Assembly (NCBI GenBank): GCA_964019155.1
Contig: OZ025239.1
Coordinates: 101,310,298-101,374,297, forward strand
DNA: 64,000 nt
Direction of reading: 5' to 3'
From: Osedax fenrisi
Taxonomy: Eukaryota > Annelida > Polychaeta > Sabellida > Siboglinidae
Made by a program: the position numbers and the translations under genes. Under the pieces are notes generated by a model that searched no databases, had not been told where the DNA came from, and saw nothing but the letters and a program-made list of their open reading frames with translations. Shown here in pieces: positions 24,516 through 38,140 of the stretch (position 1 is its first letter; every line of letters begins with the position of its first letter).

Positions 24516-24558
24516 CAGGGAGCATCCCTGCTATTACTTTACTATCACGATCAGTAAC
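24516..24558 (-). CDS. Weak candidate SAC2 micro-exon
   Basis: 43 bases on the minus strand between an AG acceptor (ATATATCAG) and a GT donor (CCTG/GTAATA) encode VTDRDSKVIAGMLP, phase 0 in and phase 1 out. It loosely resembles the TGERKLAGVMKDG stretch late in the Sac domain. It lies in the expected order, downstream of the exon at 29851-29986. The similarity is too short for certainty. Confidence 0.3.
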
Positions 24559-25790
24559 CTGATATATGTCTATAAATCTAACTGATTATGTATGTATATA
24601 TTTGTAGTGATATTCATTTATAATATGATAACATATAATATAATAATATTTAAAATATGATTTCTCTCTGTATTATTATTAACAAATCACACTTTGACAA
24701 CTTTTTTTATTTGTATAGAATGTAATATATATTTTATAGAATTTATGTGATGTTTATAAATTTTATATTTATATATATATAGATTTTGCGAATCTTAAAA
24801 GATGTTCATATATATAGTTTTTATATATGTATATATATAACTTCCTGGGTAGATCAGCTGGTTGTGAATTCAAACAAGCAAATGCAATATATGGGTTCAA
24901 ACACTATCCAAAAATCCAATATATATTGATATTGAGGTCCATATAGGATATAGGTCTTAAAATAATCTTTTGTAATTATGTTTGAGGTCATTTAAAAAAT
25001 TATCGGATCGCGTTCAAATGATAGGGGGTTTATAGGGGCATTAGTATATGACCCATATTATATTATATGTAATGACTCCATGGAGTGGGGCAAGGGGTAA
25101 CAGGTATTATGAACGTGTATTCAAATTACGAATTTTGTATATCGAATTATTTGATTATTTAAATATTTATTATTTAATTAATTAAATAAACCAAACTTAT
25201 TATAATAACTGTGTATACATATATGTACATAATTAAGTATACTGAATAAATCATAACCTATATATTTTACTTAGTGTATCATATATTATACACGAAAGAT
25301 ATCTGAAATATTAATCACTATTTAAATAATCTATTGAATACACAATGTGTTTCATAGCATAATAAACATAATGTAAATAACTACAAGAATGTATAAATGG
25401 AGGTGAAAAACATGAGAAATAAATAGTTATATTATAATATAATAATAATAATATAAATAGTTTAATATAAATAGTGTTGAAGCTGTTCAATTATGATCAC
25501 TTACTTAATAATGAATACTTAGTTAATAATGCAGAAAGCTGATGTGTATGAGGTGTGTATGATGTGGTCCGGCATTCAATAGCACAACACATTATTTAAT
25601 GATGTCATTTACAATGCTGGTTTTAGTATTAGCTGATCCATTTTATTGTTAAACAATGCATATTATTATTATGGTGATGTTATATTATTAATCTATATAT
25701 TCTAGGAATAATTGATAGTAACACCTAGTAAGTACACATTTGTAGATGATAATATGATCATCTATTATATTTTAAACCATTTTTAATTAA

Positions 25791-25827
<37 letters not shown>

Positions 25828-26635
25828 TATATTATATTTATATTTAATATGTACAATTTAAATTAGATATATTATATAATTATAATGATTATAAATAATA
25901 ATAAGTAAATGATTAATCAATGTAAATGAATTATGAAAACGTATACATTATATATATGGTAAGATATATCTTAAATTATGGTAAGATATATCTCATATAT
26001 GGTAAATAGGAATAAATTGACGCAGACATCTCTGTTGGTAATCTAAAACATATAATAAATATTAAAGCCTCACTGATTTTACTGATATGATGACCTGGAG
26101 CTCTGCTAGAGGATTAAGTGTGACCGCTAACGGATTATGTATTGACAGTCAAATGGAGAAGATAACATCAATACTAACTGAGAACTTTAGATGCAACATA
26201 GGCTGTGATATAGGAGATCATGTAGCCATGCATGTATCAAAGTTGTCAATCAAATAAAATCATATTATATTAGAAACATATAACTCTAATAACATAATTG
26301 TTATGCAATACATACTGTATATGTTTCATATATATATATATATGTTTATATATAAATGCACACTATTCCTTTATAATAATTGTGTATTACTATATTAAAT
26401 ACTATATTTATATTGATTAGTTATTATTTATATTTAAATAATTATTACATTTTTAATAGTTTATATATCTTAAGCACCTACATCTATAGGTTTTATACTG
26501 GTAAGAATATATGTTTACATATACTAAATAATGTAGTAGTAATATGTAATATTTTATTGTATAAGTCACAACATGTAATTTTTGTATTTGTACTTATTAT
26601 ATAATTTAAGTTTTATTAAAAATATATAAATCCTA
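24559..26635. other. AT-rich stretch with one unexplained ORF
   Basis: At 26088-26258 on the plus strand is a G+C-richer 56-codon frame (MMTWSSARGLSVTANGLCID at its start) ending in TAA. I do not recognise it. An (AT)n tract lies at 25796-25825. Despite a directed look on the minus strand, no SAC2 catalytic exon was found here. Confidence 0.4.
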
Positions 26636-26973
26636 TAGAGGAAAGATGTGTAATTTGGTCAGTTTTAGATAATGATGTATAACTTTATAAATAGTAGTCC
26701 TAATTCGATAATTTTTTCAATATAGATGCATCTTAGTATATTCAAGAGGACTGCAGAATAATTTTTTCATTTTAGCTCTTCTAATTGAAATTATTAAGGT
26801 GGCCACATTACCATCCATGATGTGTAATGTGGCGAGGTATTAATCCACTAGATGGCTTACTTTATATCAAGTTTAGTCCAATCAAATCACATCAAGTATA
26901 ATCTTAAATAACATACTCAAGTGTGATACATTAATGCTTTTAGTTTAATTTTATAAATTACTATAGTATATGT

Positions 26974-27025
<52 letters not shown>

Positions 27026-27339
27026 AATTAATAGTATACCATTAAACTTACTCATCAAGTTATTAATATGGAAAAAGCAATTTCATCAGTAAATGACTGT
27101 ATGTTATAACAATATGGCAATAAAATATCTAGATAAAATAGTAATTTAGAAAGATAACTAATTTATATTATATGATTTCTATATATATAGAACTATTTGT
27201 ATATATATACCATTTTATATATATAAAATAATATAATATATATATATATATATATATATTGTTCTTTATAATTGTGTTAATAGATAATTAAATATACTAC
27301 ATTAAATTTAAAATATTAAACCCGGCTTATAATATGTAT

Positions 27340-27414
<75 letters not shown>

Positions 27415-27961
27415 TGATGTAGAATATAATAGATGTTGATTCAATAAACGTTTTCATATAACTAATTACTCACACAATGTTATCAATATATAAAAATATT
27501 TATTTCAGATCATATCTTTAATATATGATTGACTTAAATCATCATGAACTGGCCAAATTACTCAAAATTACTAAAAGATGGCCACATTACCGGCTTCTAG
27601 ATATCATGCTACATACACTATATAATAATGAAAATTAGTCACTAAAATGAATGTATTACTCCCATTTTTGTAATTAAATAGTTCTTTAATATCCAACATT
27701 AATGTTCAATTTATATTATATATTATTGATTTAATATATGTTTAACTAAACATTTATTAAAAAAAATGTTAAAGTAAATCAATTTTTTTTATTTTTTACA
27801 TCATTTTTTTGATTAATAGATACATTATTTTTACTTATTTGAACAATGCTTACCAATGCACATATTTCATGTATATATGTTTTTTTGATTGGAATTATAG
27901 TTTATGAGATACGCCAACTGGCCACATTACCCTCATGGCAACATTACCCATATTTCCACTA
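26636..27961. mobile_element. Inverted-repeat element (TAGAGGAAAG ends)
   Basis: Left end TAGAGGAAAGATGTGTAATT and the inverse of the right end TAGTGGAAATATGGGTAATG match imperfectly. TA precedes the left end; CA follows the right end, where TA would be expected. GGCCACATTACC-type motifs recur near 26803, 26823, 27581, 27919 and 27937. Two long (AT)n tracts (26977-27022 and 27343-27411) lie inside. No coding frame. The architecture parallels 3964-4933 and 38169-39069. Confidence 0.75.
27343..27411. repeat. (AT)n tract
   Basis: Perfect run of about 68 bases, among the longest in the window. Confidence 0.95.
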
Positions 27962-28467
27962 CATATATATTATGCAAATAAAATTAATTTTAAACTGAAT
28001 AATTACTCAAATTTTTATGTCAATATATAGATTTGTATATTATATAATACATTATCAAATCTAATTATAAATATAATATAAATCAGATTAAAATAAACTT
28101 ATAAAATATATTTATATCTATAGTTTAAAATATATATATAGAACTTATATAATATATTGCATATATAATATAATATAATACCTAAATTTCATGAAAATAA
28201 CAAATATTCCAGATATAAATAAATCAATAACCATTATATTATATATATAAAGGATAGTTAACAAATATGCAATATTAATATTTAATAGACTAGTATAATC
28301 ATAATTCAATTAGTGATTAGTGCTGTCAATAAAGTGTACTTAAGTAGTATATTATAGTAGAGGAAGTAGGTTAGTTTATCTATACATTATGATGTAATAA
28401 GGGAATGTGATTATGGAGGAGGGTATTAGGGAGAGGTGCTATAGATAGAGAAGATAAGATAAATACT

Positions 28468-28518
<51 letters not shown>

Positions 28519-29264
28519 TGACTATAGCAATAAGCCTATAGATTATAACATATATGTTGTTATATAGTTAACCCATATATGATTGTGACACATACAGCAT
28601 ACAGCGGTGTGGTGAGGAGCTTAATTACTTAACTGATATAGAATGTGTATTCTTAATATAACATAGGGTATATGTAGCTATGTCCAGCTATTACATCTAT
28701 TACATCTATTAGAGATTATACTAATAATATATTATAAACATTGCTATAAAAATAACAAACTAAACATAAGTATGAACGGATTTACATATACATACACTAA
28801 CACATAAACACCTGCATAAATACATAACTGGAAACTATTAAATTATTAATAAACTAATATGCAATGTATTAATATGTATACACAACAGAACTATCACAGC
28901 ATTATAGTCTATTTACCTATTATTAAGCAAAATCAATTACCCCATAGACATGCCATGAATTATAATATATAAACTAAGATATAATATTATATAGGATAAT
29001 AGATACGTATAATCATTATATTATCATATTGGAAATATTATATTTTTTAAATTAGTATTTAAAACTTGGATATATAGTATACTGTAGTATTTTGTTCACT
29101 TGTACATTATTTGTTGTTTCTTATGATAACCATATGAAACAATACATTATATGTAACACATAAATATAATAAATGGTTGAATTTATTATTGTGTACATTT
29201 TTCATTAGTTCACTGGAAAATACACCTATATGTATGTAAATGACATATTAACATGGTATGTATA
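27962..29264. other. AT-rich stretch, nothing recognised
   Basis: Intronic sequence of SAC2 if the gene continues leftward. An (AT)n tract lies at about 28478-28513. Confidence 0.5.
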
Positions 29265-29468
29265 CACTGTTAGAAATAAATGGTATAACATTGATTAAAA
29301 AATGGTATAACCCCATGGCGTCCTGGTATACCATTTACGGTATAACTAAAAAAAACAAATGTTATAATTTGTGATCTTATACCATTTAACGTAATTGTAT
29401 GGTATAACTCGTATTTCCATATGTTATACCATATAATTCATAATGTTATACCCTTATTTTTAACAGTG
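29265..29468. mobile_element. 204 bp MITE, compact GTTATACC family copy
   Basis: Ends CACTGTTAGAAATAA and TTATTTTTAACAGTG are inverse repeats, with TA on both sides (29263-29264 and 29469-29470). The left 75 bases match 16146-16220 almost exactly and the right half matches 19440-19647. The junction falls within a shared GGTATAACTA motif, as expected for an internal-deletion derivative. Confidence 0.92.
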
Positions 29469-29494
29469 TATGTTCATTTCATAATGTCTGTATT

Positions 29495-29547
<53 letters not shown>

Positions 29548-29850
29548 ATTTATATATATACAAGTATATATAAGTATAAATGATAACAAATAATGCTACT
29601 TTTGGATATACCCCTATGATCCAATGACCACGTGGTCATAGAAGTGGCATTGAGTGTGTCATTGTTACCTCATCACACACACACATAGTGTATCATTAGT
29701 AATGATTCATTACACTATATTTAGTACATACTTATTCCCTATTTATGAACACGCCTCCATGTTCCGTTTATATATACGCCTACATATACTAATTAGTAAT
29801 TAGTAATTACATGTACTAGTGAAGAGCTGCCGCACGCCATTACCACTAAC

Positions 29851-29986
29851 TGTATGAGAGTTGAGGTTTTGGTTTGGGGACGAGACCCAACTGACTCCAA
29901 TACAGTGGTATGGAGCCTCGTATCTGGGTATAGGCCATCACATAGTGGTGTTGCTGATGGCAAGTAGTCGATGTGTACACCAGTAT
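29851..29986 (-). CDS. INPP5F: SAC2/INPP5F homologue, exon with YxQxRGSxPxxWSQ
   Basis: 136 bases between TGTTGTAG and the donor GTTAGT, phase 0 in and phase 1 out. It encodes YVMAYTQIRGSIPLYWSQLG, the Sac-domain segment conserved just after the VETEQ motif, then VPKPKPQLSY. Phase 0 matches the end of the preceding exon at 32007. SAC2 dephosphorylates inositol phospholipids such as PI4P on endosomal membranes. This is the most downstream exon identified with confidence. The catalytic-loop exon should follow at lower coordinates and was not found. Confidence 0.9.
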
Positions 29987-30130
29987 CTACAACAGTGTGT
30001 ATATGAGTATTTAGGTTAGGGTATGTATTTATAGGGGAGTAATACACATTAATATCAGGATATTATTGAATTCACATATAATATATAATTCAATATTTTA
30101 TTTTATAATTTATTCAAATTATTATTCCAA

Positions 30131-30181
<51 letters not shown>

Positions 30182-31732
30182 GTATGTGGTAAAGTAGTGT
30201 TGATGTAAATTATTGTTTCATTTTGTTTCATTGGTACATAAAATATTATATAATTTCAAACTAATTCAAGTTTAAATCAAATTTAAACATTAATGGGACA
30301 TCAGTACTTTTCCGTGATGATAACATTAGTGATTACTTTACCTACCTACTTACAACCATACTTCTACCTAGGTTGTAACCTGAAAAGTAATCCAACAGTT
30401 ATAACAATATACAGTTAACAATTATACTATCATATCTATTATGCTGCGAAACACATGTATTATATGTTACCAATAAGGACATAAATTGCTACTTATTTTG
30501 TTAATATTAAGATTTAATATCTCTAGAACTTTCCTGATCATCATATGTTGTATTATATTCATATGTATCACCGGATATATACACTGATGCATGTGTGTAA
30601 TTAGTTTACTATATGAAGTGTTCTTGACTCATTTCATACATCTTACATTTTTCCATATATTTTAAAATATTTATAAAAAAATCTGTAATAAAAACCTCTC
30701 CTAGCATAAAGTATCTTATATTCATCCTACATTTCATTACCACTCATATTTCTATTGTTATTTGGAGGCTATGTAATTTAGTTTTCACAAGTTCTCTAAA
30801 TTCATTTAAAATAGATCTACTAGTTATTCTATGTATTTTTTTAATTTTTTTAAATAAATATTATCTAAAACTTATTTTGTTCTATTACATATATTACTTA
30901 AGTGTAGAATTTAACTAATTAGAATAGGTTTCCTCTGAATATTAGCATATCTAATCAAGACCACATCAACATGATGTATGATAGTGTGCAGTAGACTACT
31001 GTGTAATGGCTGACCATCACCTACACTACCTATAGGTCCTACCAGTGTGGCAGTAGTGTAGAATGATTACACTACATTTATCGCTTAATCAGCAACGTGT
31101 GAACAAATGTGATATTATCATGGGTGTGAATTGTGTTAGAGGTTACAATAGGACCAGAGTGATCATTGACCTAGGTCAGTTTGTTTTGATAACATTACAT
31201 TTGTATTATCCTAGGACCATATTTAACATTGCATGGATAGTTAAGGATTGTCCTAGAATAGTCCTAGAACTATTTATTTTCTCAGACAAAAAACTGGCCA
31301 CTAATGCTTACTGTTGTAAAGCTGTAAACCCAGCTAATTAGAATATGTGTTAATGTATATATATATTGTATTATACAATTTATATACAATTTGTATATAA
31401 TGTATACAATAGCCTTAGTAATTTAATGTAATTATCAAATGATATTATCTAAAAATGTACATGCTCCTATAATTTGTTATCAATGTTTTATTTACGAATT
31501 ATATAAAAAATAAATTATTATAACATATTCTATTAATACAATTATTTAATATAAATTATTAATAGCAATATTTGCATTAAATATTAAAAGAATAATATTG
31601 TTTAAAATATAAAATGAATAATTGTAATAATATTTAAAGGATATATCAAATGTAAATTTCAATTCAAATTTTATTAAAATTATAGGAAAATAATAATAAC
31701 TAAAATGTATCAGATACAAGTAATGTTATCTA

Positions 31733-31770
<38 letters not shown>

Positions 31771-32006
31771 CTTATTAGTACAACATAACATATCTATATA
31801 TGAAATATTTCCAGAATAAATGTAACTGTGTTCCTGTATATGAATACATGTATACAGTTAACTTCATACATATGTAATATAGGAGTATAATTCATAGAAA
31901 CCATAGATCAGCTATTGCAAAATTAAATTGATGTAGGATATCAAGTGACATATATAGATAATTAAAATGAATAGAAATAAATGAAAAGTAAACTAATAAT
32001 ACAAAC
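29987..32006. other. SAC2 intron with one unexplained plus-strand ORF
   Basis: Holds an (AT)n tract (30137-30178) and a 92-codon plus-strand frame at 31063-31341 starting MITLHLSLNQQRVN. It lies antisense in the intron and resembles no family I know. It includes a diverged internal duplication (ATTACACTACATTTA / ATAACATTACATTTG). Probably not a gene. Confidence 0.45.
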
Positions 32007-32074
32007 CTGTTCAGTTTCAACATAGTTTGCACAGTGTCCATCATTATCTAATCCCCGCCGTAAAAATCTAGCAC
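32007..32074 (-). CDS. INPP5F: SAC2/INPP5F homologue, exon with RRGxDxxGxxANYVETEQ
   Basis: 68 bases, phase 1 in and phase 0 out, after a TGTTCATAG acceptor and before donor GTTTGT. It encodes GARFLRRGLDNDGHCANYVE followed by TEQ, the hallmark of all Sac-domain phosphatases. It completes the Gly codon left open by the exon at 46193. A 14 kb intron separates the two, holding a hAT transposon and several MITEs. Confidence 0.93.
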
Positions 32075-32482
32075 CTATGAACAATACAATGCCTATATTA
32101 TATAGGCTATATAATTAAACGTACACTTTATATATTAACTTCAGTTTAGCAAAACATTATTTATATATATTTGAATATTACCTTACAATTATAACCTATA
32201 TGCGATTCATTCATCTCTGACATTTATCATGTTCTACGGTGAGTTAAGGCACACGCATAATATAATATAGGAAACATATGGGAATACATTCAAATTGGAT
32301 TCACATATGTGATACATATATTCTCTATGTGAGCATATTGTGTTTTAAACTAATGTTTTGTGAGGCAACACAATTTTTTGTTTTTTACAAGGATTTTATT
32401 TTATTTATGCATAAATACATGTATTATTTTATATTTATTTTATTTACAGGGATATCATGCTTACTTTTACTTTAAAAAATAC

Positions 32483-32517
<35 letters not shown>

Positions 32518-32569
32518 TTGTGTGTGTGTGTTTGTGTGCGTTAATTGATTTTATTTTACAGATCATACT

Positions 32570-33560
32570 GCTTCATATTATATTCTATAGATATAATGTT
32601 CATGATACTATTTTATTATATACATTTTGGTTCAATATTTGTGATGCGATGGAGGTTTTAAAAAAAATAATAATTAAAAAAAAAAATCTCGAAATGTGCT
32701 ACTCCTATGTATATTAATACTTCGATACTCCTCAATTGTATTGTATATATTTATAAACAAATGTCCTTCACGACATTTATTTTAATTTTGTAAATTTTAT
32801 TTGTATTTTATTGTAGTTTATATATATGCAATATATATATATAATGAGTAATTTTCTTAAATACTATATTATACTAATAGATAACATTAATATATAGTAA
32901 ATATTATCTATAGATAATATCTATAGCTATAATAACTATATATAGTATCCCTAATTACAATATTTGTTATTAGATAATTAATTTAAATAATAAAATAAAT
33001 TTATATATAAATTTAATTATATACAAATTTTCTAAAAATTAGGCCACTTAAAATTATAAAGAGCTATTTAAAAAAATTATAATACTTGTACGTTAAAATA
33101 TAACATCTTATGATGATGTAGAAAAAAAAATTAAAATTTATAAAAGTACCAATCCACAGAAAAAATGGTAATTTATTGATGATGTTAACAACAATAAAGA
33201 AATGCCTTGGTAGTTATTATTTGTCAGCCAAATTTATATATAAAGTGATTAATGAATTGTTTTTTTATTATATATAATATAAATTTATCAAATATAACAA
33301 TTCTGTAAAAAATGATGAGAGGTCAAACAAAATTCTGGAAAATCCTATAATTTGAAAAAAAATCCTAGAAATAAATTTAATTTTTTTATAAATTATATAG
33401 GAACACATTACACATATTCTGAAAATGTCATGATTGTAGCTTAATTATAAATGTGAAAAATATACATATTTGTTTTTTTTTGAATTGTCCTATCTATTGC
33501 CATGTTAATGTTGTTTAAAGTGACCATGGCATCGCATATTGACCTACATTTAAAATCACT
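32570..33560 (+). repeat. Dispersed repeat, copy 2
   Basis: Same order of segments as 7500-8360, somewhat longer through insertions. It ends near TATTGACCTACATTTAAA. It lies in the large SAC2 intron. No coding frame. Confidence 0.7.
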
Positions 33561-33979
33561 CTTAGTGTGCGTGTGTGCGTATGTGTATGAGGGTATGTAT
33601 AGGTACGTATGTGTGTGTTGTGTGTGTATAATTCATATACAATTATTTAATATATATATATATATATATATATAATTTGTGTATATATGTGTGATGGGTG
33701 GGACCCACCCTGTGATATAGTATAGATAAGATCTAATTACATAAGTGTTACATATATGATGTGATATGGGTGATGCCAGATATATCTGATTCACTATTAA
33801 TCAAATAAATGAATATTATAAAATCTAAAAAATATATATATATATATGTTCATAATGTATTAACGTTATGATGCTTATGATGGGTAAACCCTAAACGGTA
33901 TAGCTAAATGTTAGTATTCCATGTTTATTATTGACTATCAATGTCTACTGTGTATTTAGAGATGTAACATTATGCAGGA

Positions 33980-34433
33980 CACTGTCCGATTGTTAGCTGC
34001 AATTAGCGTTGACCTATATTGGTTCACAGTGAAATAGATAATATATATATATAAGAAAGCAAATATTATATATATGCTATAGCAACGATTTTATGAGCAT
34101 TATTCTATATAAAATCTAGTATGCATCAATTGCTTATCCACTTTTCTTTACATCGAAAATTATAACTCACATACTTAAACATTGATATTTAGATTTAATT
34201 ATACGTTATATTATTGCTATTATAACGTAATATACCGTAAATGCTATATAGATTATAACGATTATATATTTGTATTTATCCAGAAAATATTACCTTACAA
34301 GATATGCACGTGCATAAAGTGAACGCATAAACACAATAGATTTTCTTTATTTTAAACATATATATATATAATCTATTTCACTCTGAACATATATAGGTCA
34401 AGGCTAATTGCAGCTAACAATCGGACAGCAGTG
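33980..34433. mobile_element. MITE with long inverted ends (TGTTAGCTGCAATTAG)
   Basis: About 70 bp at each end are inverse copies: TCCGATTGTTAGCTGCAATT, then AG-TTGACCTATAT, then GTGAAATAGAT. The right end CAGTG is followed by TA, suggesting a Tc1/mariner-type insertion; the left end has lost the matching TA. The centre is non-coding. Confidence 0.85.
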
Positions 34434-34774
34434 TAATAGAGAATAATTATATATGACGCAATCATGACGTAATGCTGAAGTAAAACGATGACGTCTGATC
34501 TATTAAATCATATACGTAGTATAAGGAGATAATAAAGACCAAGTGGGTGGGTAAATAGTATTTACTAAATACTATGTAGGTACTTATGTACTGATATATT
34601 CTATTCCAAATTACGTAATGATTTCTATTTATAATCTTATCTAATATATTCACATATATATATAATTATATATCCATAAGTGAATATATTAATGGTTTCT
34701 ATTAGTGTTCTATTTATATTTAATAAATATATCTATACATGTGTATTTTTACACGAATATACATGTATGTGCAT
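34434..34774. other. AT-rich spacer, nothing recognised
   Basis: Short stretch between two transposons. The last eight bases (34767-34774, ATGTGCAT) are the left target duplication of the hAT element. Confidence 0.6.
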
Positions 34775-36689
34775 CAGGGGTCTCATTAAGGAATAATATT
34801 GACTGCACATAAATATATAATTATTTATCAATTACTATTTTATAGTTTTAATAGTCATATATAATTATTATAAATGCATAGGTTAGGTAATATATATATG
34901 CATGTAAGTTGAATAATGATAATTACAGAAAAAACTTATGACTAAAATATATATTTAAAAAATGAAGTGTTTATGTTTATTATTTATTGTGCTATATTTA
35001 GAATTATATTGTTTTAAAATGAATTTTATTTTCTTTTTCTCCTTTATGTTTTCCTGCACTAGAAAAAATTCCATTGAAATACACTTGTGTTGAAATACCA
35101 TGCTCTCTATCGTGTTGTCTAGGATTTTGTTTATTTATCTTAAAAATGTTAGGTTAATCTAAAATGTCATTGAATGATGGCTAAAATATTATTAATGACT
35201 TTTTAATTAAATAACTAACCAAGCTAATACCCAAAGGTCTTGGATTACAATGTTCAAGATCCGGCATATTATAATGAAAATAATTGATTATTCTCTGTTT
35301 CTATTTTCATTCTATTTACAGACCTAAGTAAATTATTTGCATATATAATTATTTCCACATCAGCACTGTGTGGTTTAGATCACATAATTCTATTATATGT
35401 ACAACACAATGTAGACATTTCTTCCATGAAATAAAATAATAAATTTATATTAGTTATATGTTATGTCTATTGCATACATACATTGATAGCTTTATAACAA
35501 GTTCACGAAGATTGTATTTTCTGAATATATTAATTTCTGAATGCAATAATAAATCGTTATATTATAAGGATAAATCTCTTAAGTTCAAATCATCACTTAT
35601 CAAAGTATGTACTTGTTTAATGTTTATAAACAGAAGAAGTATACTTCTTCTTTTAACTTAATAAAATGTTAAAGTTTTGAAAATATATTTACATCTGTTG
35701 TTAATCGCTCCTTAAGATTATTTACTAACGTGTTTATAAGTTTATCTTTTATTGTAGATATGTCTCTCATTTCAGATACATATAAATTATGTCTTACTTG
35801 ACGCTTATTTTTCTCTTAACTCTGTGAATCACACGCATCTCACATCGCACATAATTTATATAATGTAATGCTTTTTCATTTGGTGAATATAAACTAATAT
35901 TAAAAAAAACTCAGTAGTTAAATTGTATTAATAAAAATGATGTTATATGTAATAATATCCAATAAAGGTGATAGGATTCTTTAAAATATGTCTTTATATC
36001 TTAGATTTTGAGTATTATGTAAACATACAACATTATATAATATTTATTATAAAAATACTTGATTAATTTTAATAAATAAATAAATTAATTAATATAATAA
36101 TTAATTAATATATAATATTTTTTCAGTTTATCATTAAGTAGAATGTTATACACATTTTATCCATTAGAATATGTATGTATATTATAATATTTTATGGAGT
36201 ATTTATTTATTTATTTATTGAAATATAAACTATTTTGATTAACAATTAATTATAATTATTATAATTAATTAAGTATAATATTACGAATAATAATTCAAAT
36301 ACAATTTTTGTTGCTGATTAATATAAGATATCTTATACTTTATAAAATAAATATAACTTGTCATATATAATTATTAATATTTGAATACGAATAATCATTT
36401 TGTAAAAAGGTGCGTAAACTTTTTGTTAAATATAGATTATTTTCACATTTTATTAAAAATGGCTGAGATTCACAGGGTTAACTCAATAAATTTCAAGTAA
36501 TATGTACCATTGGTTTTTTTCAATTGATTCGATTAAATTAGTAACATATCCGCTAATTAAATCGGTTGTTAATAATGTATTCAGCATAATCTATTAAAGT
36601 TACAAAATATTATGAAATATTATGAAAAATTATTTATTTTACTCTGAATAGCAGGGGCTAGGTATAGGTATTTTATTCTGCAATATTAA

Positions 36690-38139
36690 ATATATAAATA
36701 TGACAAACCTTAATATTATTAAGTTGTTGATGAATATCACATATCGCAGTCAAATCGGATTGCATCTTTTTTGATATTGAGAGAATATAATTAGTACATC
36801 GGTCATAAAGCATAATAGATGAAGATTATGTTCATTGCAAAGGAACATTGAAAATCCACGGGCTTTATTGCATGTCGTTTAATAAAAATACATTATTAAT
36901 ACATTCCATGATTTTAATATGCTTTCAACTAATTGATGAGTGAATTCACTACATCGTATTTAAAATATTTTTGGAAATGAGAAAACAATAAGGTTATTGT
37001 ACTCTGCAATATTTTTTAACTTTCTGCATCTGAATCCAGATTTAGCGAAATATGCTGAAATACCACTTAATATCATCAGCATATTTTTAATTTGGTATTA
37101 TTAATTGGTATTTCATTGATTGCTGCCTTCCATGCAAGATGTGACTTATGTGCACAACATCATATTGTAAGTAGAGGAACTACGGGCTCGCTGAATTTCT
37201 CCAATCTATAATCTTTAAATATCTTCCATAAACCATTATTTATAAATCATAAACATATGTCCTGTATTTATGGATTTCATCAACGACGAAACCTCTTTCA
37301 TTATTTAATTTGTTATGTTACTTACAAGAAGATTTTCTATTGATTTAATCATTGTGTAAAATATCCCACGATCTCCACATTCCAAAGATTCTCCTAAACC
37401 TAACAATATAAGTAATTCGTTTCCAACTTTATCTATTACTTTCGCAAGTGTGTATATCTTATCAACATGAGTCCTTTCTAAATTACTGTCTGACCGAAGA
37501 GATATTGCAGTAGCATTTTTAATTTGTTTTGTAATGTTTCCATACATGTATATATTATCATGGATAATAATTCTTTATGCGTATGGGGTGTTATATTGTA
37601 AATCGGTATTCGTAATAATATTATCATCGGAATTATATTTAAATTTGATGCCATCATATTCACAACTGCTTTAGCAGGGAAAGAATATTCAGGTAAAAAC
37701 AACTTATTTACATCATAATAAACCATTATCAATAACGATCCTATAGGATATATCTTATAAGATATTATATATATATATAAGCTAAATCACTATTTTCCTT
37801 TGATATATAGTTTGCTAGTGGTGTCTTATCTGATTTTATTATCCATTCAATCTTTTTTTTATAAGCATTATAACATTGTTTATGATATTCAGAACTTAGA
37901 TGCTTCATAATGGTCTCTTTTCTACATATTACACAACAATATGTTGTTATTGGTGGTCTTATTGTGCTTAGTAGTGTAACAATATCGGGAAACTCCACGC
38001 ATGGTATGCATCTTACATAATGCCTCCACAAATTAATTGGAATAATAAAAATATTATTGCTCAAAATTGACTGCACAAAATTGAAAAATTGACTGCACAT
38101 ATAAATTATTGAATTCCCATTTTTGCGTTGACTGCACAT
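36690..38139 (-). pseudogene. hAT transposase pseudogene
   Basis: Minus-strand fragments in several frames follow the order of a hAT-like transposase related to the family that includes vertebrate KIAA1586 and ZNF862. First comes an N-terminal Cys/His region (RHYVRCIPCVEFPDIVTLLS, then CCVICRKETIMKHLSSEYHK), next NATAISLRSDSNLERTHVDK followed by IYTLAKVID, then WKIFKDYRLEKF, a CCAHKSHLAWKAAI block, GISAYFAKSGFRCRKLKNIA and CSEFTHQLVESILKSWN. Frameshifts and stops break it at least three times. Weak traces of a C-terminal part lie near 35690-35850 (DISTIKDKLINTLVNNLKER). The first MCSQ codons are read from subterminal repeats, so the true start may be further in. Confidence 0.82.
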
Positions 38140-38140
38140 T
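38060..38140 (+). repeat. Subterminal TTGACTGCACA repeats of the hAT element
   Basis: Three copies about 22 and 40 bases apart (two preceded by AAAA, one by GCG), with one more copy near the opposite end at 34799 in the same orientation. Confidence 0.85.

Noticed and set aside
29793..30047. 84-codon minus-strand frame starting MYYSPINTYPNL
   Set aside because: Wrong frame: the true exon (29851-29986) is read one base over and gives YTQIRGSIPLYWSQ.
31063..31341. 92-codon plus-strand frame as a gene
   Set aside because: No family resemblance and no splice or promoter signal; contains a diverged internal duplication. Kept only as an unexplained ORF.
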